From: JAVJSD01 sp040219575
GTDB taxonomy: Bacteria; Planctomycetota; Planctomycetia; Pirellulales; Pirellulaceae
Length of the DNA stretch: 64,000 bases
Assembly (NCBI GenBank): GCA_040219575.1
Contig: JAVJSD010000065.1
Location: 31,790 to 95,789 of the forward strand
Reading direction: 5' to 3'
This document shows, in pieces, positions 54,587-63,322 of this stretch (the stretch's first letter is position 1; each line of letters starts with the position of its first letter). Under the pieces are notes generated by a model. The model did no database searches. It was not told where the DNA came from and worked only from the letters and a program-made list of their open reading frames with translations. A program made the position numbers and the translations under genes.

Positions 54587-55663
54587 ATGCCCCCTCTCTT
54601 TAAGCGTAGCGACTCGCTTCCATTGACGCATCTCGCGACGCCCGCCAGCCCCGCCAGACGGTTGCCGGCCTGGCTGATGTCGCTGGTGGTGCATGGGTTG
54701 GCGTTGGTCGTGCTGGCCCTGGCGGTCCGCACGCAGCCCGCCTCCCCACCCGCGGAATCGCCGCGGGAGGTCGGTATCGCGCTGGTGGTTCGCCAGCAGG
54801 AACAGCCTGTCGACTATTTCGACGAGTCCGACGCGCCGCGCGACACGCAGGCCGCCGCGCCGTCGGCGCCCTCCGCCTCCCCCCCGGCGGCGAACCTCGC
54901 CACGGCGCTTCCGGCGCCGGGAGACGCCGCCGCCAACCTGTTGCCCCCAAACACGTTGCCGAAACTTCCCGGCGGACGCATCGGCGACGTCGAAATCGCC
55001 TCGATGCGCGTGACGCCGTTGCGGAAACAACCCTTGTTCGCGGGCGCCGACGACGCGGCGATCCTCGCCGAAGAAGCCGCCCGGCGAGAAGGCAAAGGTC
55101 CAAAGGGGCCGCGCACGGAAGTGGGCATCTTCGGCGCCGGCAAAGCGGTGGGCAACAGTTTCGTGTTCGTCATCGACCGCTCCAAGAGCATGGGCGGCGA
55201 CGGTTTGGGGGCCCTCGACGCGGCCGAGCAGGAACTGACGGCGGCGCTGTCGCGGCTCGGGCCAGAGCACCGTTTCCAGGTTATCGCCTACCACCAGCAG
55301 CCGGTCTACGTCGGCGCCCGCCGACTGCTCGACGCCACGCCCGAGAACAAGGCGGCCATGCAGGAGTTCTTCGACGGCCTGCTGGCCTACGGCGGTACCC
55401 AGCACGAAACCGCGCTGCTGGCGGCGTTGCGGCTGGAGCCGGACGTGGTGTTCCTGCTGACCGACGGCGGCGATCCCTACCTGAACGAGGCCGAGATCGA
55501 CTACATCACGCGGCGGGCCGAGGGGCGGACCGCCGTGCACTGCATCCAGTTCGGCTTTGGGCCGACTCCGCGGGGCGGCGACTTCATGCAAAGGCTTGCG
55601 AGCCGCAATCGCGGCAGCTACGGTTACGTCGACATGTCGGCATGGCGTATGCGAGGCAAGTAG
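54587..55663 (+). CDS. Membrane-anchored VWA protein (TonB-like N-terminus)
   Basis: The 358-residue protein has an N-terminal membrane helix (LPAWLMSLVVHGLALVVLALAV, with the SLVVHG pattern seen in TonB-like proteins), a long Ala/Pro/Ser linker, and a VWA domain with MIDAS motif DRSKS (FVFVIDRSKSMGGD) and VVFLLTDGGDP. The domain should sit outside the cytoplasmic membrane. The ATG at 54587 places the helix at the expected distance from the start; the longer frame from 54182 is Arg-rich and not conserved in character. It is divergent from the MoxR series, with four MIDAS proteins in this neighbourhood. Confidence 0.86.
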   Translation: MPPLFKRSDSLPLTHLATPASPARRLPAWLMSLVVHGLALVVLALAVRTQPASPPAESPREVGIALVVRQQEQPVDYFDESDAPRDTQAAAPSAPSASPPAANLATALPAPGDAAANLLPPNTLPKLPGGRIGDVEIASMRVTPLRKQPLFAGADDAAILAEEAARREGKGPKGPRTEVGIFGAGKAVGNSFVFVIDRSKSMGGDGLGALDAAEQELTAALSRLGPEHRFQVIAYHQQPVYVGARRLLDATPENKAAMQEFFDGLLAYGGTQHETALLAALRLEPDVVFLLTDGGDPYLNEAEIDYITRRAEGRTAVHCIQFGFGPTPRGGDFMQRLASRNRGSYGYVDMSAWRMRGK

Positions 55664-55820
55664 CCGCTCGTCGCGCGGATCGTCGCGGGGAGGCAAGATT
55701 CGTTCGCGGCCGTCGAACTCCCTTCACGTCGCGTTTCGCGCAACCGCACAGGATGGGGACTGGCTCATGGTGTCGATGATGCACGTCGCGGACCGAAATC
55801 CACTACAGGAGAGTCGCCGG

Positions 55821-57836
55821 ATGACGCAGATCGCCGTGCGTGAACCTTGCAAAATCGTTGTCATTTTTTCATCGCGGTGGGGCGCGCTGTTGCTCGCCGC
55901 GCTGTTGTTCGCCGGGCTGTCGCTCTTCGCGCCGCCGGCCGCTGCTCGGGCGGCCGACGATCGGGCAGCCGACGATCGGGCAGCCGAGCAGCAGGCGGCC
56001 GAGGAACCGTCTGCCGGCCCGCAGGCGGACGCCCAGCGGGGGGCCGCCGGCGCCGTGCAGCGGACGGTGCTCTTTCGCGACGGCAGCGTGCTCCGCGTGC
56101 CGATGCCGGCGCAGCCGCTTCCCTGGCGGCGGGTCTCGCCGGTCGGCGAAGTGATCGAGCACCCGCTCCCCTACCGCGACGTCGAGCAACTGACGCTCGT
56201 CACCACCCCCGCCACCGAACAACTGGCCAGCGTGCGGCGGATGATCGCGGCCCTCGGCGACGACGACTTCCAGCGACGCGTGGCGGCGCAGCAGCAGCTT
56301 GTCGAACGCGGCGCCAAGTTCTTCCCCATTCTCGAATCGTCGTTGAACGTCACGCAGGATTTCGAAGCGCGTTGGAGATTGAAGGAAGTGCTCGACGTGT
56401 TGCCGACCGACACGGCCTCCATCAAGGCCGACTACGATTTGTTGAAAACCGCCGGCGAGGAAACGCAGGGAGATGTGGGCGACTGGTCGATTGAAGTTCC
56501 CTATCGCGGCACGGCGATCACCCTCGATCGCGGCGGCGTCCGCGCCCTGCACACGGCGCCCCTGGAGTTCAGCCTCACCGCCGAACCGCCCGTCGCCATC
56601 GTCGACCGCATCGCCGAGGACCGTGACGAATTGTTCCCCAAAGACGTCCAGCGCATCGACTTCGATCGCGGTCCCCAGGGCGAAACGCTGCAAGTCGGAG
56701 ACGACCTCCGCCGCACGTTCGTCTCGCAGGGCGTGACGATCACCTCGTCGGGCGGAATCGTGTCGGTGGAGCAGTACGAAGTCAACGGCCGCAGCAACGG
56801 CCTGTGCGCCGCCACGCACGATCCGGTCTACCAAGGCGTGATCACGATCCGCTTCTGCCTGCCCGGCAACGAACGGGCGCCGGCGGGCGTTCGCTACGTC
56901 GGTTTCTGGACGGCCCACGTCGCGCCCGACGGCACCGCGCTTGAGGCCTACGACATTCGCGGCCGACGCATCGCCGCCATCAAAACCGTCCGCCATCGCA
57001 AGGACTTTCTGGCGCTGCACAGCAACACGCCCATCGCTTCGATCAAAATCGTCCCCGATCCCGAGGTCGACCCCGACTACGCCATCGACGACCTGGTGTT
57101 CGACACGCCCAAGCCGCTCGCCGAGGCCGGCGACGCCGAGCACTTCAGCGTGCTGCTGACCACCGGCGAACGCCTGCATTGCGATCGGGTCGAACCGGGC
57201 GAGACGGTCGCCCTGAAAGGCCTCACCGTGGGCATCGACCGCATCGACGTTCCGTTGGAGCAAGTCGCCATCGTCGTGCCGCCCAAGAATCCGTCGCTCG
57301 TGCCCGCCTTGCCCGATTGCGGTTTCGTGCGGCTGGCCGACGGTTCGATTCTGCGCTGCCGCGGCGGCGAGCGGCTGAGCTCCTGGCGGCTGCCCGAATT
57401 GCCAATCGCCCTCGGCGACGTTGTGGCGCTGTGGGGCGGCGAGACGTCGCTGATCGACCCGGAAGGCGCCGACTGGCCCGAGAACTCCGCCCTGCTGATG
57501 TTGGACGGCAAGACCGAACCACTGGCGGATCTCTCGCTCGGAGCGGCCTGGCTGGAAGGGAAAGCGATCGCCCCCTGGAGCGAAAAGAAGTTCACCTACG
57601 AGACCTCGCCGCTGGTCTGGTTCGCGGCGCCCCGTGTGCGTCCCGCCGGCAGCGGACTGCTGCGACTGGTGAGCGGCGACGAGATCGTGCTCGCCGGGGG
57701 CGACGAAGGGCGAACGTCTTTTTCCCTGGTCGCCTGGTCGGGCGAAGGCGTCAAGATCGCCCGTGGCAAGCAACAGTGGACCATTCCACCGCATGAAGTC
57801 GGCTCGCTGCTGCTACCCGGCCGCGACGGCGGTTAG
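55821..57836 (+). CDS. Large exported protein, function unknown
   Basis: The 671-residue product has an N-terminal hydrophobic segment (WGALLLAALLFAGLSLFAPPAAA) followed by a short charged repeat (ADDRAADDRAAEQQAAEE) and then beta-rich regions. One segment (EQLASVRRMIAALGDDDFQRRVAAQQQLVERG) is HEAT-like helical, and another (VRYVGFWTAHVAPDGTALEAYDIRGRRIAAIK) resembles lectin or Sad1/UNC-like beta domains. The ATG at 55821 follows AGGAGAG by about 8 nt. Repeated GERLHCDRVEPGE and LRCRGGERLSSW segments recall the small beta units in the NPCBM protein of this window. It follows the VWA gene by 157 bp. Confidence 0.8.
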   Translation: MTQIAVREPCKIVVIFSSRWGALLLAALLFAGLSLFAPPAAARAADDRAADDRAAEQQAAEEPSAGPQADAQRGAAGAVQRTVLFRDGSVLRVPMPAQPLPWRRVSPVGEVIEHPLPYRDVEQLTLVTTPATEQLASVRRMIAALGDDDFQRRVAAQQQLVERGAKFFPILESSLNVTQDFEARWRLKEVLDVLPTDTASIKADYDLLKTAGEETQGDVGDWSIEVPYRGTAITLDRGGVRALHTAPLEFSLTAEPPVAIVDRIAEDRDELFPKDVQRIDFDRGPQGETLQVGDDLRRTFVSQGVTITSSGGIVSVEQYEVNGRSNGLCAATHDPVYQGVITIRFCLPGNERAPAGVRYVGFWTAHVAPDGTALEAYDIRGRRIAAIKTVRHRKDFLALHSNTPIASIKIVPDPEVDPDYAIDDLVFDTPKPLAEAGDAEHFSVLLTTGERLHCDRVEPGETVALKGLTVGIDRIDVPLEQVAIVVPPKNPSLVPALPDCGFVRLADGSILRCRGGERLSSWRLPELPIALGDVVALWGGETSLIDPEGADWPENSALLMLDGKTEPLADLSLGAAWLEGKAIAPWSEKKFTYETSPLVWFAAPRVRPAGSGLLRLVSGDEIVLAGGDEGRTSFSLVAWSGEGVKIARGKQQWTIPPHEVGSLLLPGRDGG

Positions 57837-57848
57837 TGCTCTGTCTTG

Positions 57849-57980
57849 AGTAGCCGAACTCGTCAAACTGGCTACTTTAGGGTGCCACTGCGGCGAAATT
57901 GCCGTAGCAGAAGTCGTGAGACTTCTGACGGTCAGGCGTTGTTCCGAATTTCCGAACTCTCAACAGTGCCACTCCGCCGC
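57849..57980. repeat. Degenerate hairpin copies of the GTAGCGGAAGTC family
   Basis: GTAGCCGAACTCGTCAAACTGGCTAC (broken here as GTAGCCGAACTCG and CTGGCTAC) and GTAGCAGAAGTCGTGAG at 57904 keep the ends of the family but have lost most pairing. They lie directly after the large exported protein and reach into the upstream frame of the next gene. Confidence 0.5.
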
Positions 57981-58004
57981 GTGTTTGTATCGCGAGTAGC
58001 CGTC

Positions 58005-58364
58005 ATGGGATTTTTCAACAGGCCGTCTAAGGCAATGCGGATCACTTCGCTATTGTGTATCGTGATATTCCCGCTGCATTGCACTTCCGGGGTATTGCAA
58101 GCGACAGAGTGGGCATCAAGCCTGCATTTGCAGTTGCTATTGGTTGGCTTGCTGACGCAGGTTGTTGCGTCAATTGGTGTTTGGGGGGACAGGGCTTGGG
58201 GATATGGCGTTCTTACCGTCGCTGTATTTCTGTGTTATGCCGGACTCGCGGGAGCCATGGGAGGCGTGGTCGTTCTATTGATGAAAGCATTTGCAGTTGT
58301 TTGCATCTGTAGGCAGCCAACGAGGGGGAAGAAAACAATGGTGGCAGCAACTACAAAGAGCTGA
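58005..58364 (+). CDS. Small hydrophobic membrane protein
   Basis: The 119-residue product from the ATG at 58005 has three or four membrane segments (MRITSLLCIVIFPLHCTSG; LHLQLLLVGLLTQVVASIGV; GYGVLTVAVFLCYAGLAGAMGGVVVLLMKAFAVV) and a basic C-terminus (PTRGKKTMVAATTKS). The frame upstream of 58005 runs through the degenerate hairpin repeats and is not believable as coding. Codon use is less GC-rich than in neighbours, suggesting recent acquisition. Not recognised. Confidence 0.6.
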   Translation: MGFFNRPSKAMRITSLLCIVIFPLHCTSGVLQATEWASSLHLQLLLVGLLTQVVASIGVWGDRAWGYGVLTVAVFLCYAGLAGAMGGVVVLLMKAFAVVCICRQPTRGKKTMVAATTKS

Positions 58365-58420
58365 CGTCAGACAAGGCCACGTCTCCCCGCATGCCGATCA
58401 AAGCAAGCGGCGACGCTTCG

Positions 58421-58468
58421 TTTGATGGACCGCCGATTCACGGCCGGGGGCGGCCATGCTACTTGCTT
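58421..58468 (+). repeat. 48-bp direct repeat, copy 1
   Basis: TTTGATGGACCGCCGATTCA... through ...GCCATGCTACTTGCTT matches 58529-58576 with one difference (A or G in GATGGRCC). It includes GGCCGGGGGCGGCC, itself a small palindrome. Confidence 0.85.
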
Positions 58469-58528
58469 CGCTGCAAACAGCCCTGCCGGAGGCGGGCGCC
58501 AATGCGCTTGCGGCCGACGTACAGAGTG

Positions 58529-58576
58529 TTTGATGGGCCGCCGATTCACGGCCGGGGGCGGCCATGCTACTTGCTT
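58529..58576 (+). repeat. 48-bp direct repeat, copy 2
   Basis: Copy 2 lies 108 bp after copy 1 and overlaps by 2 bp the last codon of the DUF368 gene. The gap 58365-58574 contains only these repeats. Confidence 0.85.
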
Positions 58577-59576
58577 AACCCTTGGCCTCGCTGGTCAGCG
58601 GCGCGGCGCGAAAGGTGCGAGTCGAGCGACTGTTCGTCAGCCAGTGCACGATCAACACCGCCGCCATCGCCGACAGCGCCACCAGCATCACCGTGACGGC
58701 GTGGCTGTCGAAACTCGTCGGCCAGATCGGCTCGAACCGCTTGAGCTTGAACTTCTCCACCTCCGGCGTCATGTCGACCTGGAACGGCCACAACTTGGGC
58801 AGCGCGCCGAACATCAGGCCGCAGAGCAGCGCCATCGTCGCCGCATGGAATCGCGACAGCAACCACCGCAACACCTTGCTGAAGCCGATCAACGTGAGTC
58901 CGCAGCCCGCGGCGAAGATCACGATCGTCAGCAGGTTCTGCCCCACTCGTTCGCCGTGCAGCAATTCTTCCGGAATGCCCGTGAGGTACGTGTATACCCC
59001 GAGCAAAAGCAGGATCATGGCGCCGCTGATGCCGGGCAGGATCATCGCGCAGATGCCGATGGCCCCGCAGAGGAAAATGTATCCGTAGCTTGGCTCGATC
59101 GCCTCGCCTTGCCGCACCGCCAACCACAGAGTCGTCGCCGCGCCGAGCACGCCCAACAGGAGCAGGCCGACGGCATGCCCCATCGTTTTGGCGCGAATCC
59201 GCATCGCCACCAGGATGGTCGAGGCCGCGATCATCCCGAAGAACGCCGCCAGCGCCAGCGATCGGGAATGCTCCGACGTGAGCAGGCGATGCATCACCAC
59301 GGTCATCGCCAAAAAGCCCAGCCCGATGCCGCCCAACAGCGTCACCAAGAACCGCAGATCGATGTGTTCGGCGGCCTCTCGCCAACGGCCGCCGCGAAGC
59401 AATTGCAGCAGGTGCAGGTCGACGTGGCTGATCGCCTGCAGCAATCGCTCGTAGATTCCCAGCACCAAAGCCACCGTGCCGCCCGAGACCCCGGGAATGA
59501 CATCGGCGGCGCCCATGCAAACGCCGCGCGCCGCGTTCGCCGTATCGGCCCAGAGGTTCGATTTGTGTTCAGCCAT
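58575..59576 (-). CDS. DUF368 undecaprenyl-phosphate translocase
   Basis: The 333-residue membrane protein has about eight hydrophobic segments and the DUF368 signatures ARGVCMGAADVIPGVSGGTVALVLGIYERL and the internal repeat ICAMILPGISGAMILLLLGVYTYL. DUF368 proteins have been shown to recycle undecaprenyl phosphate across the inner membrane for cell-wall and glycan synthesis. The two PG(V/I)SG loops mark inverted halves. The ATG at 59576 is used; one at 59585 would add three residues. It is divergent from ispE. Confidence 0.92.
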   Translation of the reverse strand: MAEHKSNLWADTANAARGVCMGAADVIPGVSGGTVALVLGIYERLLQAISHVDLHLLQLLRGGRWREAAEHIDLRFLVTLLGGIGLGFLAMTVVMHRLLTSEHSRSLALAAFFGMIAASTILVAMRIRAKTMGHAVGLLLLGVLGAATTLWLAVRQGEAIEPSYGYIFLCGAIGICAMILPGISGAMILLLLGVYTYLTGIPEELLHGERVGQNLLTIVIFAAGCGLTLIGFSKVLRWLLSRFHAATMALLCGLMFGALPKLWPFQVDMTPEVEKFKLKRFEPIWPTSFDSHAVTVMLVALSAMAAVLIVHWLTNSRSTRTFRAAPLTSEAKG

Positions 59577-59870
59577 AATCCACATTCTCGTTGGCTTGGT
59601 TGCGAAAACCAGTTCCTCCATCGCGGGGGGATTGTACGGGTTTGGGGAAAACGCCGGAAGAGAAACTTGCCGTCACCCGGGGTGGGCCGAGACGCGCGAA
59701 AGGCGGGTCGTTCGCCGCGGCCGTCATGTTTCCCATTCAACCCTCGCCTCCCAAGTCATCGATCCTTCGCGAACCTCCTGATTGTCGATGTTTACCGGAA
59801 GCACGGCAATCCAGGCCGGGTGCTTCGATCGCGAAAGCCGTCCGACGGAAACGACCCCACGACGAAACAG

Positions 59871-59898
59871 TTGACGCACTGGGCGCGATCGCTAGAAT
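59871..59898 (+). promoter_or_regulatory. Sigma-70-type promoter for ispE-spoVG
   Basis: TTGACG (59871-59876) and TAGAAT (59893-59898) are separated by 16 nt, close to consensus in sequence and spacing, and located 70 bp before the ispE ATG. The rest of the gap 59577-59870 shows no gene. Confidence 0.6.
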
Positions 59899-59968
59899 CC
59901 TTAATGTTAGCAGTGCTGCGAAAGCGCCTCTTCTACCCAATTCCAATCTCTCGTTTCGCAGCCGGAAG

Positions 59969-60922
59969 ATGTACCTCCGCCGGTCGGGCTCGTGCGTAGA
60001 AATCTGGGCTCCGGCCAAGTTGAACCTCTTTCTGGAGGTTCTGCAGCGGAGAGAAGACGGTTTTCATGAGCTGGAAACGTTCATGACGGCCGTTTCGATA
60101 TACGACAGTTTGTACTTCCAACCGTCGGCGTCCGGCGACATCACGCTTACGTGTCGCTGGGCTTACGGCGTTAACGCGCGACGACGCAGCAACGCGACGT
60201 GGCGCGACGCGGTGGGCGAGTTGCCCGCCGCACAGGAGAACATCGTGTACCGCGCTGTCGCGCGGTTGCGCGAGGCGGCGTCGGTTCGGTCCGGCGCGGC
60301 GATCACGCTGATAAAACGAATCCCGGCCGCGGCGGGAGTCGGCGGCGCTTCGAGCGACGCGGCCGCCGCGCTGCTAGCCGCCAACGAGGCTTGGCAATTG
60401 GGGTGGTCGATGGAGCGACTCGCGGAGTTTTCCGCAACGATCGGCAGCGACGTGCCGTTTTTCTTCACGTCGGGGGTTCGCGGTCCCGGCGCCGCGATTT
60501 GCCGAGGACGCGGAGAGCAAGTCCAGCCCGTCGCTCATCCGCCGCGGCTCGACTACGTCGTGGTTCGCCCGCCGCAAGGGCTTTCCACCGCCGAGGTCTA
60601 TCGACATCACGCGGCCCCGCCGACGCCTTGGAGCCTGGCGCCGATGCAGGCGGCGGTCGCGGCCCGACAGGCGCCGCGACTCGCCCAATTGCTGGCCAAT
60701 CGCCTGGAGCAGGCGGCCGATCGACTTTCAACTTCCGTCGAACAACTTCGAGAGCAGTTCGACCGCTGCCATTTGCGGGGGCACCGAATGAGCGGCAGCG
60801 GTTCCAGTCGTTTCGGTGTGGCTCGACACCGCCGACACGCACGACGCGTCGCCGCGCTGCTGCGCGGCCGAAACGTCGGCGCCGTCCACCTCGCCGCCAC
60901 CGCCCCGCATCGCCAGACGTAA
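59969..60922 (+). CDS. ispE: 4-(cytidine 5'-diphospho)-2-C-methyl-D-erythritol kinase
   Basis: IspE phosphorylates CDP-ME in the MEP pathway of isoprenoid synthesis. The 317-residue protein has the N-terminal APAKLNLFLEVLQRREDGFHELET, the GHMP-kinase ATP loop PAAAGVGGASSDAAAAL and the C-terminal MSGSGSSRFGV. A 15-20-residue Arg-rich insertion (AYGVNARRRSNATWRD) is present between the first two. The start at 59969 gives the usual length. The spoVG-like gene follows 11 bp later, as in Firmicutes where ispE and spoVG are close, suggesting conserved linkage. Confidence 0.94.
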   Translation: MYLRRSGSCVEIWAPAKLNLFLEVLQRREDGFHELETFMTAVSIYDSLYFQPSASGDITLTCRWAYGVNARRRSNATWRDAVGELPAAQENIVYRAVARLREAASVRSGAAITLIKRIPAAAGVGGASSDAAAALLAANEAWQLGWSMERLAEFSATIGSDVPFFFTSGVRGPGAAICRGRGEQVQPVAHPPRLDYVVVRPPQGLSTAEVYRHHAAPPTPWSLAPMQAAVAARQAPRLAQLLANRLEQAADRLSTSVEQLREQFDRCHLRGHRMSGSGSSRFGVARHRRHARRVAALLRGRNVGAVHLAATAPHRQT

Positions 60923-60933
60923 GGAGTCACGTC

Positions 60934-61623
60934 GTGGAAATCACCGAGGTCCGCATCAAGTTGATGGAGAAGTCCGACGACCGTTTGCAGGCCTTCTGCA
61001 GCATCACGTTCGACGATTGCTTCGTCGTGCGGGATCTGAAGATCATCGAAGGCTCCAGCGGCCGGCCGTTCGTGGCCATGCCCAGCCGCAAGCTGACCGC
61101 CCATTGCCCCGCCTGCGGGTCGAAGAACCACCTGCGGGCGGAGTTCTGCAACCAATGCGGTGAAAAGCTGAAGGACGATCGCAGCACGCGCGATCAGGAC
61201 GGCCGCTTCAAGCTCTACGCCGACATCGCCCATCCCATCAACTCGGCCTGCCGCGAAATGATCCAGGAGCGGGTGATCACGGAATACGAGAGCGAACGCG
61301 AACGCGCCAGCGAGCCCGGCTACATGTCGCGCTACGACGACGACTATACCAGTGACGAAGGCCCCGACGCCGATTTCGAGGAACAATCGTCGTCCGACCG
61401 CGACACCAACCGGCAGCGGCCCGACCAGCAAGAGGCCGATGAGACGGAGGCCGACGACAAGCAGTCCCAGCGCCAGGAGTCGCTCTCCGAGCGAGCCCAG
61501 GTTCAACCTCCGGAGAAACAACCTCGTCCGCCGCACAAGCCGCCCGCTTCCAAACAGCAGTCGTCCGGCGCGGCACGTCGCCAACAACGCGGCAACCAGG
61601 ATTTCGGCGCCGGCATCTTTTAA
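60934..61623 (+). CDS. spoVG: SpoVG-family protein with inserted zinc ribbon
   Basis: The 229-residue protein starts at a GTG preceded by AAGGAG (60921-60926). Residues 1-52 (VEITEVRIKLMEKSDDRLQAFCSITFDDCFVVRDLKIIEG...PFVAMPSRK) and about 92-115 (FKLYADIAHPINSACREMI) are SpoVG, an RNA/DNA-binding regulator. Between them a four-cysteine zinc ribbon (C58, C61, C72, C75; CPACG...CNQCG) replaces the short loop of Firmicute SpoVG. The last 100 residues are an acidic then basic disordered tail (Gln, Pro, Ser rich). The frame reads directly on from ispE. Confidence 0.9.
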   Translation: MEITEVRIKLMEKSDDRLQAFCSITFDDCFVVRDLKIIEGSSGRPFVAMPSRKLTAHCPACGSKNHLRAEFCNQCGEKLKDDRSTRDQDGRFKLYADIAHPINSACREMIQERVITEYESERERASEPGYMSRYDDDYTSDEGPDADFEEQSSSDRDTNRQRPDQQEADETEADDKQSQRQESLSERAQVQPPEKQPRPPHKPPASKQQSSGAARRQQRGNQDFGAGIF

Positions 61624-61639
61624 ACCGCGGGCTACTGAC

Positions 61640-61705
61640 ACGCCTGCGAGTGCCGCCGCAGGCAGACACGATGCGCCGCAGGCAGACACCGTGCGCCGCG
61701 AGCGA
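61640..61705. repeat. 20-bp tandem repeat GCCGCAGGCAGACAC
   Basis: Two nearly identical units (CGCCGCAGGCAGACACGATG and CGCCGCAGGCAGACACCGTG) with partial flanking units lie between the spoVG-like and oxidoreductase stop codons. The gap is otherwise empty. Confidence 0.6.
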
Positions 61706-61712
61706 AGTGCGT

Positions 61713-63029
61713 CTACAACTCCCAGCCCTGGCGGTACTCGGTGTGCATCAGGTGCTGCGCCTGCTCCGCGCCGCGGCAGACCAGTTTCTCGGCGTCCCAG
61801 TCGATCGTCTCTCCACTACGGTAGGCGGCCACGCCCAGCAAGACCGCCTCCGTCAGCGCGCCGGAGTAGCGGAAGTTGCAAGTCGTCGGTCCGCCGCTGC
61901 GGATCGCCCGCAGCCACTCGGCGTGATGGCCGATCGAGTTCGGAATGAACGGCTCGGGACGTTTGAAATCGGCGAACTTCTCGACGGGCAACAACAGGTG
62001 CTTGCCATAGTCGGAGACGATCATCCCCTCGCTGCCGACCAGCAGTTGCCCGCTCTTCCAATCCAGCGGCTTGCCCTTCGCGTCTTTCAAGTCGGCGAGT
62101 TGCTTCGGCTTCCGGCCGCCGTCGTACCACGTCAACTCGACCGGCGGCAGTTTGTCGCGGGCCGGGTACTGCCACTTCACGGTCAGGCCCGAGGTCGTGT
62201 ACAGCGGATGCGGCTTGGGGCCTTCGGCGGAGACCTTCGTCGGGCTCCTCAGGTCGAGCGCCCAGTGCACGAGGTCCATATAGTGGCAGCCGAAGTCGCC
62301 CAGTCCGCCGGTGCCGTAGTCCCAGAACCAGCGCCAGTTGAACGGATGGACGCCTTCGGAGTAGGCGCGCCGCGGCGCGGGGCCGAGCCATAGATCCCAG
62401 GCCAGACTCTTGGGCGCCGGCTGGGGCTTGCCGAACGTCTTGCCGGCATAATCGACGCCCACCCACACGTGCGCCTCGCGCACCGGCCCGATCGCGCCGC
62501 TCTGCACGAGTTCGACGACGCGGCGATAGTTGTCGCCGGCGTGGATCTGCGTCCCCATCTGCGTGACCAGCTTCTTCTCCTCCGCCAGGTCGGCCAACGT
62601 GCGGGCCTCGACGACGGTGTGCGTCAGCGGTTTCTCGCAGTACACGTGCTTGCCCAACTTCATCGCCATGGCGGCGGCCGCGGCGTGCGTGTGGTCGGCG
62701 GTCGAGACGAGCACCGCGTCGAGGTGCTCCGCCTCCTTGTCGAGCATCGTGCGGAAGTCGCGATAGCGTCGGGCCGAGCGATACACCTCGCCCGCCTTGG
62801 CCATCAGATCGTCGTCGACGTCGGCCATGGCCACGATGTTCTGCGTGGCGACGCCGCGGAGATTCGAACCGGCCCGCCCCGTCGTACCGATCGAGGCGAT
62901 GTTCAGCCGCTCGTTGGGCGAGTCGCTTTCGGCGGCGGACAGCGATCCCGCGAAGTAGCCCGCGCCAAGCACGGCGGCGCTGGTCGAGGCGAGAAAGCGA
63001 CGGCGGTCGAGTCGAAGCGGCTGCGACAT
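61713..63029 (-). CDS. Tat-exported Gfo/Idh/MocA-family oxidoreductase
   Basis: The 438-residue protein starts MSQPLRLDRRRFLASTSAAVLGAGYFAG, a twin-arginine signal, so it is exported folded with its cofactor. The Rossmann part has LNIASIGTTGRAGSNLRGV (GxxGR variation), the EKP motif in HVYCEKPLTHT and WFWDYGTGGLGDFGCHYMDLVHWAL of the C-terminal domain, characteristic of the large planctomycete exported group. The substrate is probably a sugar or polyol. The start at 63029 begins the signal; an upstream frame to 63293 is not conserved in character. Confidence 0.92.
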   Translation of the reverse strand: MSQPLRLDRRRFLASTSAAVLGAGYFAGSLSAAESDSPNERLNIASIGTTGRAGSNLRGVATQNIVAMADVDDDLMAKAGEVYRSARRYRDFRTMLDKEAEHLDAVLVSTADHTHAAAAAMAMKLGKHVYCEKPLTHTVVEARTLADLAEEKKLVTQMGTQIHAGDNYRRVVELVQSGAIGPVREAHVWVGVDYAGKTFGKPQPAPKSLAWDLWLGPAPRRAYSEGVHPFNWRWFWDYGTGGLGDFGCHYMDLVHWALDLRSPTKVSAEGPKPHPLYTTSGLTVKWQYPARDKLPPVELTWYDGGRKPKQLADLKDAKGKPLDWKSGQLLVGSEGMIVSDYGKHLLLPVEKFADFKRPEPFIPNSIGHHAEWLRAIRSGGPTTCNFRYSGALTEAVLLGVAAYRSGETIDWDAEKLVCRGAEQAQHLMHTEYRQGWEL

Positions 63030-63251
63030 GGGGAAACCTGAGTGCGCGGGGGTGGGAGAGGGAGGTTTGGCGGCGTGTACTCCGACCAGAATAGTCGCGC
63101 CGACTCCCCCTCGCAACAATCCTGCCGCCGCGAGCGAAACGCCGAGTCGCAAAGCCGCAGGAGCGAGGGAGGCCGCTTTCCGCCGCCGCGTCAAACAGAC
63201 GCCTGTATTGCTGACGGTCGATTCCTGCGCCGCCCGCGCAATTCTTATCAC

Positions 63252-63278
63252 CTCTGCTCTCTCTACTGCCTCCTGTTC
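63252..63278 (+). repeat. 27-nt tripartite repeat, copy 6
   Basis: CTCTGCTCT, CTCTACTGC, CTCCTGTTC. It lies 35 kb from copies 1-5, in the gap between the oxidoreductase and the terminal gene. Confidence 0.7.
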
Positions 63279-63295
63279 AATCCCTCCCGCCATTC

Positions 63296-63322
63296 CTCCG
63301 TTCTCTCCGCTGCCTCATGTTC
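63296..63322 (+). repeat. 27-nt tripartite repeat, copy 7
   Basis: CTCCGTTCT, CTCCGCTGC, CTCATGTTC, 44 bp after copy 6 in the same orientation. The remainder of 63030-63457 holds nothing else that I can support. Confidence 0.75.
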
